Shown here: piece by piece, positions 23,301 to 36,045 of the stretch
Layout of the letters: each line of letters opens with the position of its first letter
How positions within the stretch are numbered: position 1 is the stretch's first letter
Assembly: GCA_037157565.1 (NCBI GenBank)
Contig: JAZHRO010000003.1
Coordinates: 72,294,501-72,358,500, forward strand
Reading direction: 5' to 3'
DNA: 64,000 bases
From: Thalassia testudinum
Lineage: Eukaryota > Streptophyta > Magnoliopsida > Alismatales > Hydrocharitaceae
The notes under the pieces: model-generated
The model's input: only the letters and a program-made list of their open reading frames with translations
Told to the model about the DNA's origin: nothing
Database searches by the model: none
Program-made: the position numbers and the translations under genes

Positions 23301-24010
23301 AATGGAGGTGCTTAAGTAGACTGAACAGTGAATCAGAGAACCGTGGTAGTGCGATTAGCCACCTAGGGCATGGGCGGTGGGGATTTGAGGAGAGAGCGTG
23401 TGCAAGACTAAAATTAATTTGCGGCCATTAGATAGGATCTAGAGGGAGGGGTGACCACACCGCGGAGTTGCGTGAAGGTTCGAATCAAATCGAGCCACAA
23501 ATCAAAAGAGTCACGTGATGGATGATGAGGATTACTTGTGTTCTTGCGGTGAACAGTGCGTGAGGAGCTCAGGTGGTGCGCAGGCGTCTATTGGTGAAAT
23601 TGCGCATGATACCCCGATGTGATGGGTAGAAAAAGTGTAGGGAAGCCCATAAGTGATAAGGAATGGTGACAAAGCTATCCCTACGATATCGCAAATAGGT
23701 CCTTGCAGGTATCAAATAGGTCCTTAGAGAAGTTTTCAATGAATAACATGTGATGAATGGGGAACCTAAATGTAAACCTATAATTGCAAGGTCCTAATGA
23801 TGTCCAAATGCACCTAAGTTTTTATTGAAGCTCAATTGAACATATTTAAAGGTAAGTTTACTTTTGATTTGGAATTTTGAGCTCATTTTGTGTTAAAATT
23901 GTAATTGGATCGCCATTTTACATTATTTAATAGAATATCTCAATAAATGACCTAATTGTGCATTTTTAGCATGAAATTGATGTTTTAGGTATTTTCCACT
24001 ATTTCCCACA
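20341..24010 (-). other. AT-rich region, possibly containing a further LTR (K)
   Basis: The first 900 bp are very AT-rich and featureless. Near 24000-24020, the minus strand reads GGTTAAGTGTGGGAAATAG, like a polypurine tract, and the hairpin GATGAGTTGCGACTCATC (24084-24101) lies just upstream in that sense. This suggests a minus-strand LTR running leftwards from about 24003. I could not find its other end or a TATA box. No gene is recognised; short reading frames here are unsupported. Confidence 0.3.
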
Positions 24011-24559
24011 CTTAACCCTTTTTATGAGTTAATTTGATAGTGTTCAACCTAGTTTCTAGCTTAACTTAGGTGATTTAGCTACGATGAGTCGCAACTCATC
24101 AACTATTAAGCCTAAGTATTAAATGAAAAGAGCCTATGTGGTTAACAAATAATGTGGATTAATCTGTTATAAAACAACATTTTTGACCATTCTTTTTACA
24201 GTTCAATGCATATTCTTTTTAATTCATTATGGAATGATTGCCTTGTTTTTAGTGTTCATTTTTTATGCAATTATTGATGTGGTTAACATATTTTAATATT
24301 TTAGGTAATTAATTAAGTACTTAAGTTAGGTATTAAGGTTAACTTATATTTTAATTAAGTGTATAGGTTAGTAATTAGGTAATAAGTAGTAATGTAACGT
24401 ATGTAGTATTTATATATAGTGTAATTAACATATTATGAAAGTAAGTAAGCTGTTATAAGTTATATAATTAGTCTAAGCATAAGTTAAATATTTGTACATA
24501 GACTTGTAAATTATTGTAATTAAGAAAATAAAGATTCAATTAAGAATAATTAGTGAACC

Positions 24560-25035
24560 TTGTTCTACTTTAGCCTCCAAGCGAATGACCTAGACTCAAC
24601 CAGTATAGATTATAAAATTTGTGATCTTACTCACTATACTATAATTTAATAATGACATATTAACAAAGTGAGGTGTTTCGACATCAAGGGGCATTCCTAA
24701 TATCCTTCCTTGTATGTGATAAGTTAGAAAAATTAATAATGGTGAATCCATAATCGTTAGTCGTGAAGCCTTTAGTTGGATGAAACAAATCACAACCGAA
24801 TAAAACCATCGAATACATCCATAAATATCTTAGTTTCAGATAGCCTCTTAGCACACCAAAATAATTTTGTTCCTTGTCAATTGGTTGGTCACCTTTTCAA
24901 CTAAAATAGCTACTTTAACTAGAAATGATAGCCACACCACTATTTTATGTCATCAAATCCTTCTCATGTTCTTTAGTATGAAACCTAAACCAATTAATAA
25001 TGTAGCCTTTGCTGGTAATATATTTGTTAGAAGGG
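24560..25035 (-). pseudogene. CACTA (TNP2-type) transposase, C-terminal half, broken
   Basis: Read on the minus strand from 25030: GYIINWFRFHTKEHEKDL, then NSGVAIISS and NYFGVLRGYL, the signatures of the DUF4216 domain of En/Spm transposases, with a few stops. Then GFTTNDYGFTIINFSNLS (about 24745-24690), matching the domain's C-terminal part. The frame joins the other half at 50453 across the E insertion: the codons for KWLAKSPSN are split by the AAGGG target site. The protein would have excised CACTA transposons by binding their terminal repeats. No CACTA terminal repeat was found here. Confidence 0.8.
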
Positions 25036-27749
25036 TGTTTTCGCGCGAGTGGATGTTAAAAAAAATGCATCGTAGTATAGTTGAAATCGCTCAAAAACAA
25101 ATGAATTTTATTACTTAAAGTTTTAAATCTGAGGTCGAACACAGGGAGCAAATTGGGGTCAAAAAATCAAGAACACAACTTTAATATTGAATGTAATATT
25201 CAATGAAAACAAAAATATAATGCAAAAACACAATGTCGAAGTATATGGGAGTAGCACAAAAATATATGGATGTCTGATTTCCAAAATCAGACGTCTTAAA
25301 TATGAAATTGCTATAGTGCTTCTTGGCTATCTGTCTCTGATATCCTTCTTCTTTCTTTTCTTTCTTCTATTCTTTGTCTCTAATGGCCTTCTTTCTTCTT
25401 GGCATCTTCTTCTTCTTCCTTCTGTGATTTCTTATATCTTCTCTGATTTCTTTCTTTGCTCTTGCCCTTGTCTTCTTCTTCCTCTTTCTCCTTTCCTTCT
25501 ATAGCTTCCTTTCAACATTCTCTTCTCTTCAGCTCTACCTTCTCCTTCCTTATCTTCTCTGGCTGCCGCCCTCTCCCTCCTTGGCTTTCTCTTCTTCTCC
25601 TGAGAGAAAAACCTACCCCTGCCCTCCCCTACGTTCTCTCTTCTTCCTTCTCTCTTTGGCTCGCTCTCCCAAAGCCTTCTTGGGTTATCAGGTTGAGTAT
25701 GCGTGCCAAGGACTTGGCCCACCGGCATGCGTGGTGGGCAAGGAGTGCAGACTAATCGGGTATAAGGGTCAGAGCTAGGTCCATGGGTAGTGGGGTCACG
25801 GACAAGGCGGTGAGGGTGAGTGGGACCTCATCCCGTGGTCAGGAGGCGATAAGCCTCTATGTCTTTTTCAGCTTATATCACTGCGCCAGCACACGATCTT
25901 CCAAGGTGGGACTATGTTGTCCTACCTTGTTTGCGAGCACCCATAGCAGACGTTCTCCTCCAATTGTAGCAGCTACGTAGGCATCGACGCCAATTGCTTG
26001 GCTGAAGATGTGTGCGAAAGGAATCCGCACGAGTTGGGACTTCTTGCTTGAAGTGAGGAGTCCTAGGTGAAGCTTCCAAGCAAGCTTCGTGCTTCGTCAA
26101 TGGCAACAAAGGTCTCAAACCCTTTCAATAAGAAAACAACCTTGCAACCTCATCAGAACATGCAGGGAGCTTTCCCTTAACACGATGAAGGTGGTACGAT
26201 GGTCGGCATGGCGTGGGGAGGCCTGAGCGTGCGTGCCTTGGCCACCCAATGGGTGTGAAGGTGGGTGTGTTTGAGGGGCATTCTGGGGGCTTGGCATGGT
26301 GAGTTGAGTGAGGGGTTAGGGTTAGAGAGGTGTGCTGGTGTTTGTGAGGTAGTTGCCATGGTGGATGGAGGAGTGGAGCGGTGGGAACACCTCTCCAAAG
26401 GTCGGGGCGGAGATGGAAAAGGTGACGGTGGTTTGCGAGCGTCGAGGCATATTTATAGAAATAAATAATAGAAAAATGATGAGAAGAGAGAGAGGACTTA
26501 ACTAAGGGTGGATAGAAGAAAGCGGATGCAGAGGAGGTGGCTGGCTCATACTGCCGTCGCCGGAGATGAAGGACCCAATGGGAGGAGGGCAGCGATGATG
26601 AGGGTTTGTAGGGATGTCGGCTAATGCGGTGCGACATGGACGAAGAGGATAAAGGGAACCCTGCCACTGGTATTGTGGTAGAGCAACGAGAGAGAGAGAG
26701 AGAAGAGCTGCTAGAGCTTGTTGGGTGGTTGACCCAAGGGGGAAGAGATGAATTAGGAGGTATCTCAGGCCAATCTCAAGCTTAGGAGGTGCAGAATGAT
26801 CTGGAATGCTTTTATAGGCCCTGGTAGGAGGTCTTGTGCTTGGAAGTCAAGCTTCCAAGCACGATCATGTCACCAGAGATGCAAACTCGGAGAAACCAAA
26901 ATCTCTCATGCATTCACATGAGAGATTGGGTAGGAATTAGGGCTTGATAATGAGTTCCATGAGAGAAGATTTCTCAGAGAATCTCTTTAAATTTTTATAG
27001 GGATTCTCTAAGGAATCAGGGAGTTCTTTGCCTTGATACCTCGCTGAAGTAGGATTCCCTCCATTGTAATGGTAGAAGGACTTAATTACAAGTAACGACG
27101 AGGAAGTTAGGGGGGTTTTTGTAGAGGCTTTTAGAAATTGCTGGTAGAAATGTAACTAGGGTGGACCAGTTTGCAAAGTACGTCAAGGTGAATTCCCCTT
27201 AGGTTCAAATTTTGGTACAAACCTAATTTGAACCTAAGAAATCCAATGGTGAAGTTGGATTTTAGGTTTGACCACATTTGATTGGGCAATTTACATAAAA
27301 ACCTAATTTAAGGTAAATATTTGACTGAGACCTTAATTTGGTCAAAATAGGTTTTAAGGGCAAAATTGAAGGTTATAAAACCTAAAGAATATTTTTCCAT
27401 GATTTTTGAAGGTTTAGGTGAATTTTATTCTGACCAGAACCTTGCTAAATTAAATAGGTCTCTTTTAGGGTTACAAGAAGTTATTTAATTCCTAGAATTC
27501 ACATAAACCCTTTTCTTTTTGAACCAACCCACTTTTTATCTTGTTAAGTCCATTTAACTTGTGTTTAGCTCATGTGAAATCCCGTTGATGCACTACAATG
27601 GTAAAATTGTAGTTTTACCCCTTGTTTCTTACTTTTCTTGCTGAATGGTTATTAGTTGAGTTAGGACCTCCATTTGGTTATGTAGAAGCTTTTGTTCTCT
27701 TTTCTGGGTCAAAATGAGCTAGTTAGGGCTCATGATGGCATTCCCATCA
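25036..27749 (-). mobile_element. Element E: 3' LTR
   Basis: Plus coordinates run TGTTTTCGCGCGAG to CCCATCA. Element-sense features: three inverted repeats upstream of the TATA box (26976-27009, 26900-26927, 26836-26862), TATA box CCTATAAAAG (26809-26818), a leader region rich in Pro/Ser codons that should not be taken as a gene, pyrimidine-rich U5 (about 25330-25640), a GACGTC hairpin (25269-25295) and the TGTTCGACCTC motif (about 25132-25145). Confidence 0.9.
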
Positions 27750-29469
27750 TACCCCCATGCCTAGCTTTTGCTAGTCCCTTAGCAAAGTTTTAAGGTTTTA
27801 GCTTCTATTCTAGACTATGAATTCCTCTAATGTTCATAAATTATGATGAGTGCCTTTTCCTTTCCTCTTTTTATTTAGGTTAGATTGTCGACAGTAGGCC
27901 TAGAGGCACTCAAGTACCAACAAAGATCAGGACCAAACCAGCTCTAGCCTCGGTCTTCCGTGAAGGTTTTTAAGGTCCACAGGAACTATCCTAAGGTTCA
28001 TTGGACTCCGCAGTTAAAGCACCTATGCTTGCAACATATTTTAGCCTCGGTTTAGTTTGCAGTGCATTTTTTGTAAGAGAGAGCCAGAGGATTTATTTGT
28101 TTGGAGAGTTTTCTCTTTCTTTTCTTTTTATTTCTAGCTTCGGATTGGCATCTCAATATGGCTAGTATCGGATTCCTCATCCCCATCATCAATCCTCGAA
28201 GTGTCCCTGGCAATCAATGCTTCGTGATAGCAACGCCGATGGCAACCCCAAGAACCCTAGCTTTCGAGATTTGTAGATAATCCTCTCAATGGCATTCTGT
28301 AGCTAAATCCAGACCCTGCCAATCGACATTTCTTGATAATGCCACTCATAGCATCTGAACTAGCACAGGGTGCTTACGTGCCCCTGGTAGGATATGTACA
28401 TATCCTAGGAGACAAGCACTGAGGAGATGATATGTTATTATGCACCTTTGAGGGGAATTTTCCACCTCTCTACACCAATGACACGTCCAAATCAACTTGT
28501 GTTGATCGGCCGCTCCTAATCGAGGAGACTTTTTTCAAAATAATGAAATGCTTTTTCATGATTTTGATAGTTATGCACACTGAACTAGACTGTGTGTGGA
28601 TTGGGGTGCTGAGGTTACCAACTCCTGCAAACCAAAGGTCAGTTAACGAGGTCGAATACTCCCTGAGTCTTATACCTAATACTTAAGCTTCACATTTTCC
28701 CCAACCTCTTGAGGACTATCTAGATCTTAGTGGATACTTGAATTTTTAAGCCTAAGAGTCTAGCCCAAGAGGCCTAAGATCGGCATTCCTACTAATCTCT
28801 TTTGTGTCTCATTAGTACTTTTTCCTTCATTTTTCTTTTTCTTGATATGGTCTAGAACTTCGGTTAATCCCTTAATTTCTGACTAATGACTATCTCTTCT
28901 TTTCCTTTTTCATTTTATGCCTATTTTTTGACATTTTGCTCTTTTCCTCCTCATTTTCTCCTCACAATTTGTATGGCCTCAAAATTTTCTCTTCCGTCAG
29001 TATTTTTTGTTCTTTTTCAAGATTATTTCATTTTTTGGTGTTTTCTGTGATATGTGATTTTTTTGTTGAAAACATTTCTTGTGAGATGAGTTTTCATGGT
29101 ATTTTGCACTTTCATACCCCCCATGCCTACGATTTGCAATGTCCCCATTGTAAATTAGGTGGGTTCGAATTCATCTTAGATCATTCATTAGAATAGGTTT
29201 TGGGTAGGCAAGCAGGTTGAGGTGACTGTTGCAAATGATTTTTAGACTTGGGTATGGGTACCTGAGGTGGGGTCGACTGTTCTAATGGATGAACCCTAAA
29301 GTGCAATATGAATTCAACATAGGAATTTCATGAAGGGTTTCAGGTTTTTCGAGAATGACAGGTTCCCTCCCATTAAGCATCGAGTTTTACGCCATTGGCT
29401 GGGTGCAATGAGCTCAGGGAGAATGGAGGGTGAAGGATAACTCAGCCAAATTTGTATCGGTCAAGTCAA
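27750..29469 (-). other. Element E: 3' noncoding region with two polypurine tracts
   Basis: The tract next to the LTR (27751-27761; minus strand AGGCATGGGGGT) is preceded by a hairpin with arms TTTGCTA/TAGCAAA (27767-27786). A second tract (29116-29127; minus GGCATGGGGGGT) lies 1.37 kb upstream behind the hairpin CAATGGGGACATTG (29137-29150). Between them is a perfect 20-bp palindrome, TAGGATATGTACATATCCTA (28387-28406). No coding sequence supported. Confidence 0.75.
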
Positions 29470-30570
29470 TGAATGATTTGAGCCTCTGACTGTTCACAAT
29501 GAAAGGTAGGCTGAGTGGACTAATATCAGTGACTCAATTTCCAAATATTCGTTGGACTAGGTAGGGTCTGATCCATTTTGATCATAGCTTTCCTGGGAAC
29601 AGTTTAAGCTTGGCATCGAAGAGTAGGACCTTTTGACCAGGATGGAAGATCTTTCTAGATATGTGCTTGTCGTGAAAGGCCTTAACCCACTCTTTGTAAA
29701 TTCGCGAGTTCTCATATGCGTTGTGGCGTAATTCATCGATCTCGCTCATTTGAAGCTTTCTATGGGTTCCTGCCTTAGAAAGATCTCGATTGCAGTTCCG
29801 TACTACCTAATAGGCTTTGTGTTCCAATTCGATGGGGAGGTGACATGCCTTCCCATACACCAATCTGAAGGGAGGCATACCTAATTGGCTTTTGTTGGCG
29901 GTCCTATAAGACAAAAATGCTTCCAGAAGCTGGGATGACCAGTCCCTCTTGTCAGGTCAAATAGTAACCTAGATGATTTTCTTGATCTCTCGATTTGATA
30001 GCTCAGCTAGACCATTAGTTTGGGGGTGGTAAGGAGTAGAGATTCGGTGTGACACCCCGTATTTGGTCATCAGTGACCTGAACTGAGCATTAGTGAAATG
30101 GGTCCCTCCATCAAAAATTATAGCATGTGGAATCCCTAACCGTGAAAAGATGTTATGATGAATGAATTTGATAACTACTTTATGATCACAGGTTCGGGTC
30201 AGAATGGTTTCGATCCATTTGGACACGTAGTCAACAGTGAGTAAAATGTACTCGAAGCCATTCGAAACAGGGAAGGGTCCCTTGAAATCAATCACCCATA
30301 TGTTCAAGATTTCAAATACCAGAACCAGTTGTAAAGGCATCATATCACAATGGCTCATGTTTCCTAAGGTCTGGCAACAAGTGCATCCTTACAGTAATTG
30401 TATGCGTCTTTGAAAATTGTAGGCCAATAGAAGCCGCACTGGAGGACTTTCGTTGCATTTTTATGACCTGAAAAATGTCCACCGCAAGCTTGGTCATGGT
30501 AGAAAGACAATATGCCTTCAATTTCTGCTTCCGCGACACATCATTGAATGATCGGATCAGCACCAATGCC
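29470..30570 (-). pseudogene. Element E: integrase, broken
   Basis: Minus strand. The zinc-binding region CGGHFSGHKNATKV with GFYWPTIFKDA lies at about 30495-30405. The core runs 30358-29969 with VIDFKGPFP (first Asp), IIFDGGTHFTNAQFRSL (second Asp) and TPYHPQTNGLAELSNREIK (Glu), so all three D,D,E residues are present. The rest of the core and the C-terminus (about 29960-29470) are recognisable only in broken frames, including a Y-G-K-A-C-H-L-P block at about 29845. Would have joined cDNA ends to host DNA. Confidence 0.85.
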
Positions 30571-30587
30571 GAAAGATATGGGTCTTC

Positions 30588-31450
30588 TCAAAAGTAGTAC
30601 TTGGCATCAGAAATCAATTTGCCCTTCTTGGCCTTTGGCCAATCAGATGGGATCTCATGTGATGGCAGGTAGTTTACTATATCAGCAAACCATGGAAGCC
30701 CTGTATTGATAGTCAGAAGGTGCTCATCTGGAAAATGTTCCGTGATGGATCTGGAAGAGTCGATGATTTCAGAAGGACGGTGGGACATGTGATCAGCTAC
30801 CATGTTCTGTTTTCTTGCTTTATCGTGAATCTCGAGGTCAAACTCTTGCAACAGCAAGATCTAGCAGATTAATCAAGGTTTCACGTCCTTCTTCGCAAGG
30901 AGATGCCTCACAACTGTGTGAACCGAGTAAATGATAACACGGGAACCTAGGAGACAAGATCCGAATTTTTCCAAGGCAAATACTACGGCTAGTATCTCTT
31001 TCTCAGTAACTATGTAGTAACACTGAGCCTCGTCCAGTGTCTTGCTAGCATAGTAGATGACCACGGGTTTCCCATCAATTTTCTACCCAAGTACCGCTCC
31101 TACAGCAAAATCATATGCATCGCACATGATCTGAAAGCATTGAGACCAACCTGGGGACTGTAGGATCGGGGCTTGGGTAACTCGATCACGGAGAATTTCA
31201 AATGTTTGAGTGCATTCCTTGGAGATTTTGAAAGGTACATCCTTAGAGAGCAAAGAGGTGAAGGGGAGCACGATTTTTGAGAAATCAGGAATAAATCTAT
31301 GGTAAAAACAAGCGTGCCCCAGAAAAGATCGAATGTCCTTGATAGAGCTAGGCATTGAGAGGTTGGAAGTCAAGTTCTCCTTGGCTCGATCGACCTGGAT
31401 GCCTTTTTCTGAAATAAGATGTCCCAGGACAATTCCTTCAGGCACCATGA
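30588..31450 (-). pseudogene. Element E: RT thumb/connection and RNase H, broken
   Basis: Minus strand. IRSFLGHACFYHRFIPDFS (about 31345-31290) and QAPILQSPGW (about 31180-31150) are the usual RT-to-RNase H link. RNase H follows: VIYYASKTLDEAQ (about 31060), EKEILAVVFALEKF and RVIIYSVHTVVRHLL, where the expected Asp of Y-T-D-H is Val. The connection ends with NMVADHMSHRPSE at about 30815-30775. A stop lies near 30865. Confidence 0.85.
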
Positions 31451-32200
31451 AATGTCTCTTTTCCTAGGAAAGAACCAGATTCACGTCAATGCACCGCCTG
31501 AGGATTTGGACCAAGTGCAAGAGACAATCGTCAAATGATTCTCCGAATACTGAAAAGTCATCCACGAAGACTTCCAGATAATCACCTACCATATTTGAGA
31601 ATATAGCAAGCATGCATCGCTGAAAAGTAGCGGATGCATTGCTGAGACTGAACGACATCCCTCGGAATGCATAAGTCCCGAAGGGGAAGATGAAAGTGTT
31701 CTTTTCTTGGTCCTCAGGATGGATTGCCGCCTGGTTATAATTGGAGTACCCATCCAAAAAGTAGAAGAATCTATTCCCGCTAGGTTCTCAGGGATCCGAT
31801 CAATAAACAGGAGTGGGAAATGATCCTTCTTTGTGGAGGAATTGAGGCTTCTATAATCAATGCAAACACTCCAAGGGTTCACCACATGGGTCGGTATGAC
31901 TTCTTCGATTTCAGTCATGATAACGGTGAGTCTTGCCTTTTTAGGTACAACCTAGATTGGACTCACCCACCGACTGTCGGAGATAGGGTAGATGATCCCT
32001 GCATCTAACCACTTAATGATCTCCTTATTCATGACCTTCTGCATATTAGGATTTAAATGTCTCTGCATTTCACGGGTAGGTCGTGTGCCCTCTTCCGTGT
32101 AGATGTGGTGTGTGCAGTAAGAAGGGCTGATACTAGTCAAATCATCAAGAGTCCATCCAATGGCTCTACGATGTTGTTGGAGAACAGTAATCAAACGGGA
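31451..32200 (-). pseudogene. pol: Element E: reverse transcriptase, broken
   Basis: Minus strand, in two main frames. AIGWTLDDLTSISPSYC (about 32165-32110), LDAGIIYPISDSRWVSP (about 32010-31955), CIDYRSLN (about 31860), DGYSNYNQA (about 31755-31730), FGTYAFRGMSFSLSNA, and the catalytic loop VFVDDFSVFG (about 31580-31550), which keeps both aspartates. A frame change near 31760 and a stop near 31950 inactivate it. Confidence 0.9.
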
Positions 32201-33170
32201 TTCCTAGTCAGGTGTGAGTCTGGAGTTGATAATCACAGGAAAGGTCTGATTAGAACCCAAAAGACGTACTTTAGATGGTCGGGAAGAGGCTAGAGTTCCA
32301 GAATGGGGTTATCAGTAGTAGCGGGCGGTTCAGGGTGTGTGTCAGGAGTAAGGGAAGGATTTTTGGGTGTATCTAGATCAAGGTCAGACTCCTCTTATTG
32401 TGGTTTTGATCTTCTTGTAGTTGATTAGGAGTAATTAGGTTGTCTTTGATGTACGGTAAATCAACCACAGCTTTGATATCACATATTTGTTCTATAACAC
32501 CGTAATTAATCCCTTGTTAGGCCTTAAAGATGTCAATTTTCAGTGTTTGGTTCTCGAATTTCAGTTCAATTTGGCCCTCCTCACAGTTTATATTGGCCCT
32601 AGCAGTGGCCAGAAAGGGTCTCCCTAGTATAATTGGTGTATCCCTTGGGTTTTTAGGTGCATCCATATCCAAGACTATAAAATCCACCAGGAAATAGAAA
32701 TCCCGTACCCTAATGATGACATCATCGAGTACTCCTTTAGGTGACTTATATGAATGATCAGTTAACTACAATGTCACCTCTATCGGTTTAAGCTCAGATT
32801 CTTCAAGGTGGTCAAGGAGGGATGTAGGTATTAGGTTTATGGAGGCACCTAAATCTAATAAGGCTCTATCAAATTGGGTATCACCAATGCTACATGAAAT
32901 CAGGGGAGTACTAGGCTAATTATCCTTAGGTGGGAATTTGCTTAAAATTACAGAGCTGGCTTACTCTGACAGTATGATCGGATTCTCACTTTTGGTTCGC
33001 GGCCTACGCTTGGGTGTACACACATCCTTCAGAAATTGTGCGTTAGCCGGTACGTGGCAGATTGCATCCATTAAGGGGATGTTTATACGGACCTGTTCAA
33101 AGAGCTTGACCAGATCCTCCTCAGGAGCCACGAGTTTGGTTATCCTCTTTCCCTTGGTCAAGGCCTCGGG
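32201..33170 (-). pseudogene. Element E: protease and pre-protease helix, broken
   Basis: Minus strand. The conserved lead-in RINIPLMDAICHVPANAQFL (about 33085-33020) and CTPKRR are followed by FDRALLDLGASIN (catalytic Asp near 32860) and IILGRPFLATARANINCEEG (about 32635-32575). A stop is visible near 32767. The following stretch to 32201 links protease to RT. In element B the lead-in helix has become strongly hydrophobic; here it has the normal amphipathic form. Confidence 0.85.
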
Positions 33171-34950
33171 AATTGGAACCTTGGTTGGCTCCTCTAGAAT
33201 AGCACCAGGTTCTCGATCTAGGATAGTGGTGTCCTAGATAGCTATCCTAGGGCTTAGGTTACTACCAGGCTTATAGTGGCTTGGATAAGGTGGGGCTTGA
33301 GTTGCTTTACCACTACAGGTTGTTACAGAGTTTAGTCCTGCCTGGTTTTGGTTTGTGGTTGGTAAAATTGGTGGCTGCTGTTGAAATCTCGTATAAGATG
33401 TCGAAGCTTCCATCCCGTCGGGTGATGGAACAGAAGGGGCCTAATAAATCATGTGGGCTTGGCCCAGATTTGGGTTCATAACGCACCTCTGGTTTAGCAC
33501 GTTATTTGGATTCGGTAGAGGTTACGAAGGGAGTGTACAAGGCTGGTGGGAATTTGCCATCTGGGCTAGTTGATTGTGAACCTCTATGATCTCATCCTTG
33601 TGCTATTTTTGCATAGCCGCATTCATCTTCTGAATGGCAGCCAGTGTCTGAAGGATAGAAGTCATTTGATCTACTTGGTGTGGCCTAGATTGATAGGTGG
33701 GGTTGGGTCGAGGTTGAGGCAGCTGATATGGATGAGGATCTTGTGGACGAGGTCGATAAGGTGGTCTTTGATTCTGAGTATTTCCCGACCACAATAAGCT
33801 GGGATGATTCCGCCATCCAGGGTTATAGGTATTGGAGAATGGGTCATTGTAGATGGCGTTTAGGTCCTTGTAGGTCTGAGGAACCTCAAGAAAATCAGAG
33901 TACAAGGGGTAAGAGTTCCCCCAACTAGAGTAGGTCAGATCGGAGTTTCCTCTAGTACTGGAGTCAGACGGGGGTGGATATGGGTCCATCCCCTGAGAAG
34001 ATCGGTGATAGATGTTATGCATAGTTTCCCTCCCAAGAGGTGGCTGTGTAAATGGGTTTTTTGCAGAGGTGGCTCACTGCAGATGTCGAGTCAGCTCGTC
34101 CACCTTCTTCTCAATGAAAGAGACCTTGTCCAACCGACTGGCCATTAGTTTCAAGTCGACGGATGCAGACAGGCCCTACCTCTCATGTGCTCCCCTTGGA
34201 TTTATCAATGAGCGGGCATTTGTCTGGTCGAGTAAGCCCATGGAGTCATTATTGATGGAATTCTTGCACATCTTCTTAATTATCTCCCACATAGTGCCAT
34301 CGTGTTGACCCATGATATTTCCTCCATAGGTTGCATTGACGAATAAGTGGATGTCTTCACAGAGTCCCTGGAAAAATGTCTAGACTTGTTCCCATTTAGG
34401 AACTCTATGATGGGGCACTTTTGAATGAGATCCAAGAAACAGTCCATGCCTTATGAAGAGGTTCTCCAGATTACTGAGTGAAGTGTGTGATCTAGTGGCA
34501 CAAGGCATTCATCTGACCAACTGGGAAGAACTTTTTCAAGAATTTGGATTGCAGTTCAACCCACGTGCTGATTGGACGAGTCTGTGTCTGATACCAATGA
34601 GTCACCTTGTCCATGAGAGAGAAGGAAAACATCTTCATAAGAAGAATATCCCAGTTTTGTACATCAAACCCGAAGGTCTAGGCCAGATGTTTGAGTTGTT
34701 TGATGTGCTGGAAAGGATCCTCGGAGTTAAGCCCATGAAACTTTGGAATAGCATGAATCATGTTGGGCTTGAGTTCAAAATCAAGACCTTCAGCTAGGAT
34801 TTGGACTCGCGGTTCAATTGCCACCACAGCGGGATTATAGTGATCTCGCATCATATGACACTGCAACAAGTATACAAAGTTCTAAAATAGATCATTCAGG
34901 CACTGGAGTTGGTGTTCCAAATTATTCTCTTCTTCAACTGGTTGTGCCAT
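33171..34950 (-). pseudogene. gag: Element E: gag, broken
   Basis: Minus strand; start at ATG 34950 (product begins MAQPVEEENN). RVQILAEGLDFELKP and IPKFHGLNSEDPFQHIKQ (about 34815-34685) lead into the capsid block (DKVTHWYQT, FLKKFFPVGQ; about 34620-34510). The C-terminal part has NTYNPGWRNHPSLLW (about 33835-33790) and a Pro/Gln-rich tail with QMTSILQTLAAIQKMNAAMQ (about 33665-33605). Stops occur early (near 34890) and later. Confidence 0.85.
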
Positions 34951-36024
34951 GATGATGGAAGAAGGAGAATTCGGTTCTGATGAATCAGAGGAGAGGTCTA
35001 TATGGTGGGGTTGCTACACAAACACGGATGTTGAGGCCTGGCCTCGATGGGAGTGGATTGCTAAAGGTCTTAAGGACCTCCTACCAAACATGCACTGATG
35101 GTTTAGACGAGATTAGAATATGCTGGACCCAATCAAGACACCCAAAAATTTGGTTGACTATAGAGGTTCTGGGTGGATGATGCCCTTTAGTCAGAAAAGC
35201 CATCCACCTGAGAAATACTTAGGCAGCCAGAGAGGGATAGTCCCGCAAAGACCCCTACACGATAGAGCGTCCCCATGAGTTATAAGGTTTCCTCCACCAG
35301 ACCACTCTTGTCTCTGAGATTCCAGGTAGACCAGAATGGGGACCTTGACCTCTTATGTCTACCACTTTTATTTAAGATCAAAGGTGCTTAGGGTTCCACT
35401 TAAACTTTAGATGTTTTGAGCACAAAAGTGACCTAATTTCAAGGTTGGTTGACCCAACAAGGAGTTAACTTCACCTATTTGTCCTTTGAGAGCATTAGGT
35501 CCTTTCTTTTAGGGTTAAAGTGAAATTAAGAGCTTGATTTTTTAGGGTTTCTCATGAATAAGTCTTTTCAATCAAGGTTTAGGCACACCTCTTTTTGGAA
35601 AATTGATTCTTACTTCAAAAGATGTGTCCCTAAAACCCGAAATTGGAATCCTTAATTTGTTTCTAATTGTGGTCCAATTTAGTAGCCACAAATATGGTAT
35701 CTAGGGCTCAATCACGAAGGTGGTGGCCCTAGTTACCTTAAATGGATGCACAATTCAATATTTGTTGAAATCAAAATCAGGCAACTTGGGTGAATTAGAT
35801 AAATGCGGAAAGCAGATAGCCATAAATTGATTTTTATCTTATTTTTCCTTTTCAGAATGAGGGGATTAAGAGAGAGGGATAATCAGAGATTACCTGCCCC
35901 GGGTGTGGTTGTTGTGCAGCTATCTTCTTTTGAATCTTCTCCCTGAGACAATCACAACAAAAGAGATGTATCAAGTTAGTATCAATTAAGAAGTTTTGAT
36001 CAAGATTTCTAATTCACTCATTGC
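34951..36024 (-). other. Element E: untranslated leader
   Basis: About 1.07 kb between gag start and primer site. No supported reading frame. Confidence 0.6.
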
Positions 36025-36042
36025 TCCCTGGCAACAGTGCCA
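36025..36042 (-). promoter_or_regulatory. Primer binding site of element E (tRNA-Asp, decayed)
   Basis: Minus strand TGGCACTGTTGCCAGGGA: three transitions from the tRNA-Asp complement, three bases from the LTR end. Confidence 0.8.
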
Positions 36043-36045
36043 AAA

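Noticed and set aside
26125..26667. 180-codon minus-strand open frame rich in Ser/His/Pro
   Set aside because: Lies in the transcribed leader part of the E LTR, is not kept open in the 5' LTR copy and has no domain; a compositional artefact.
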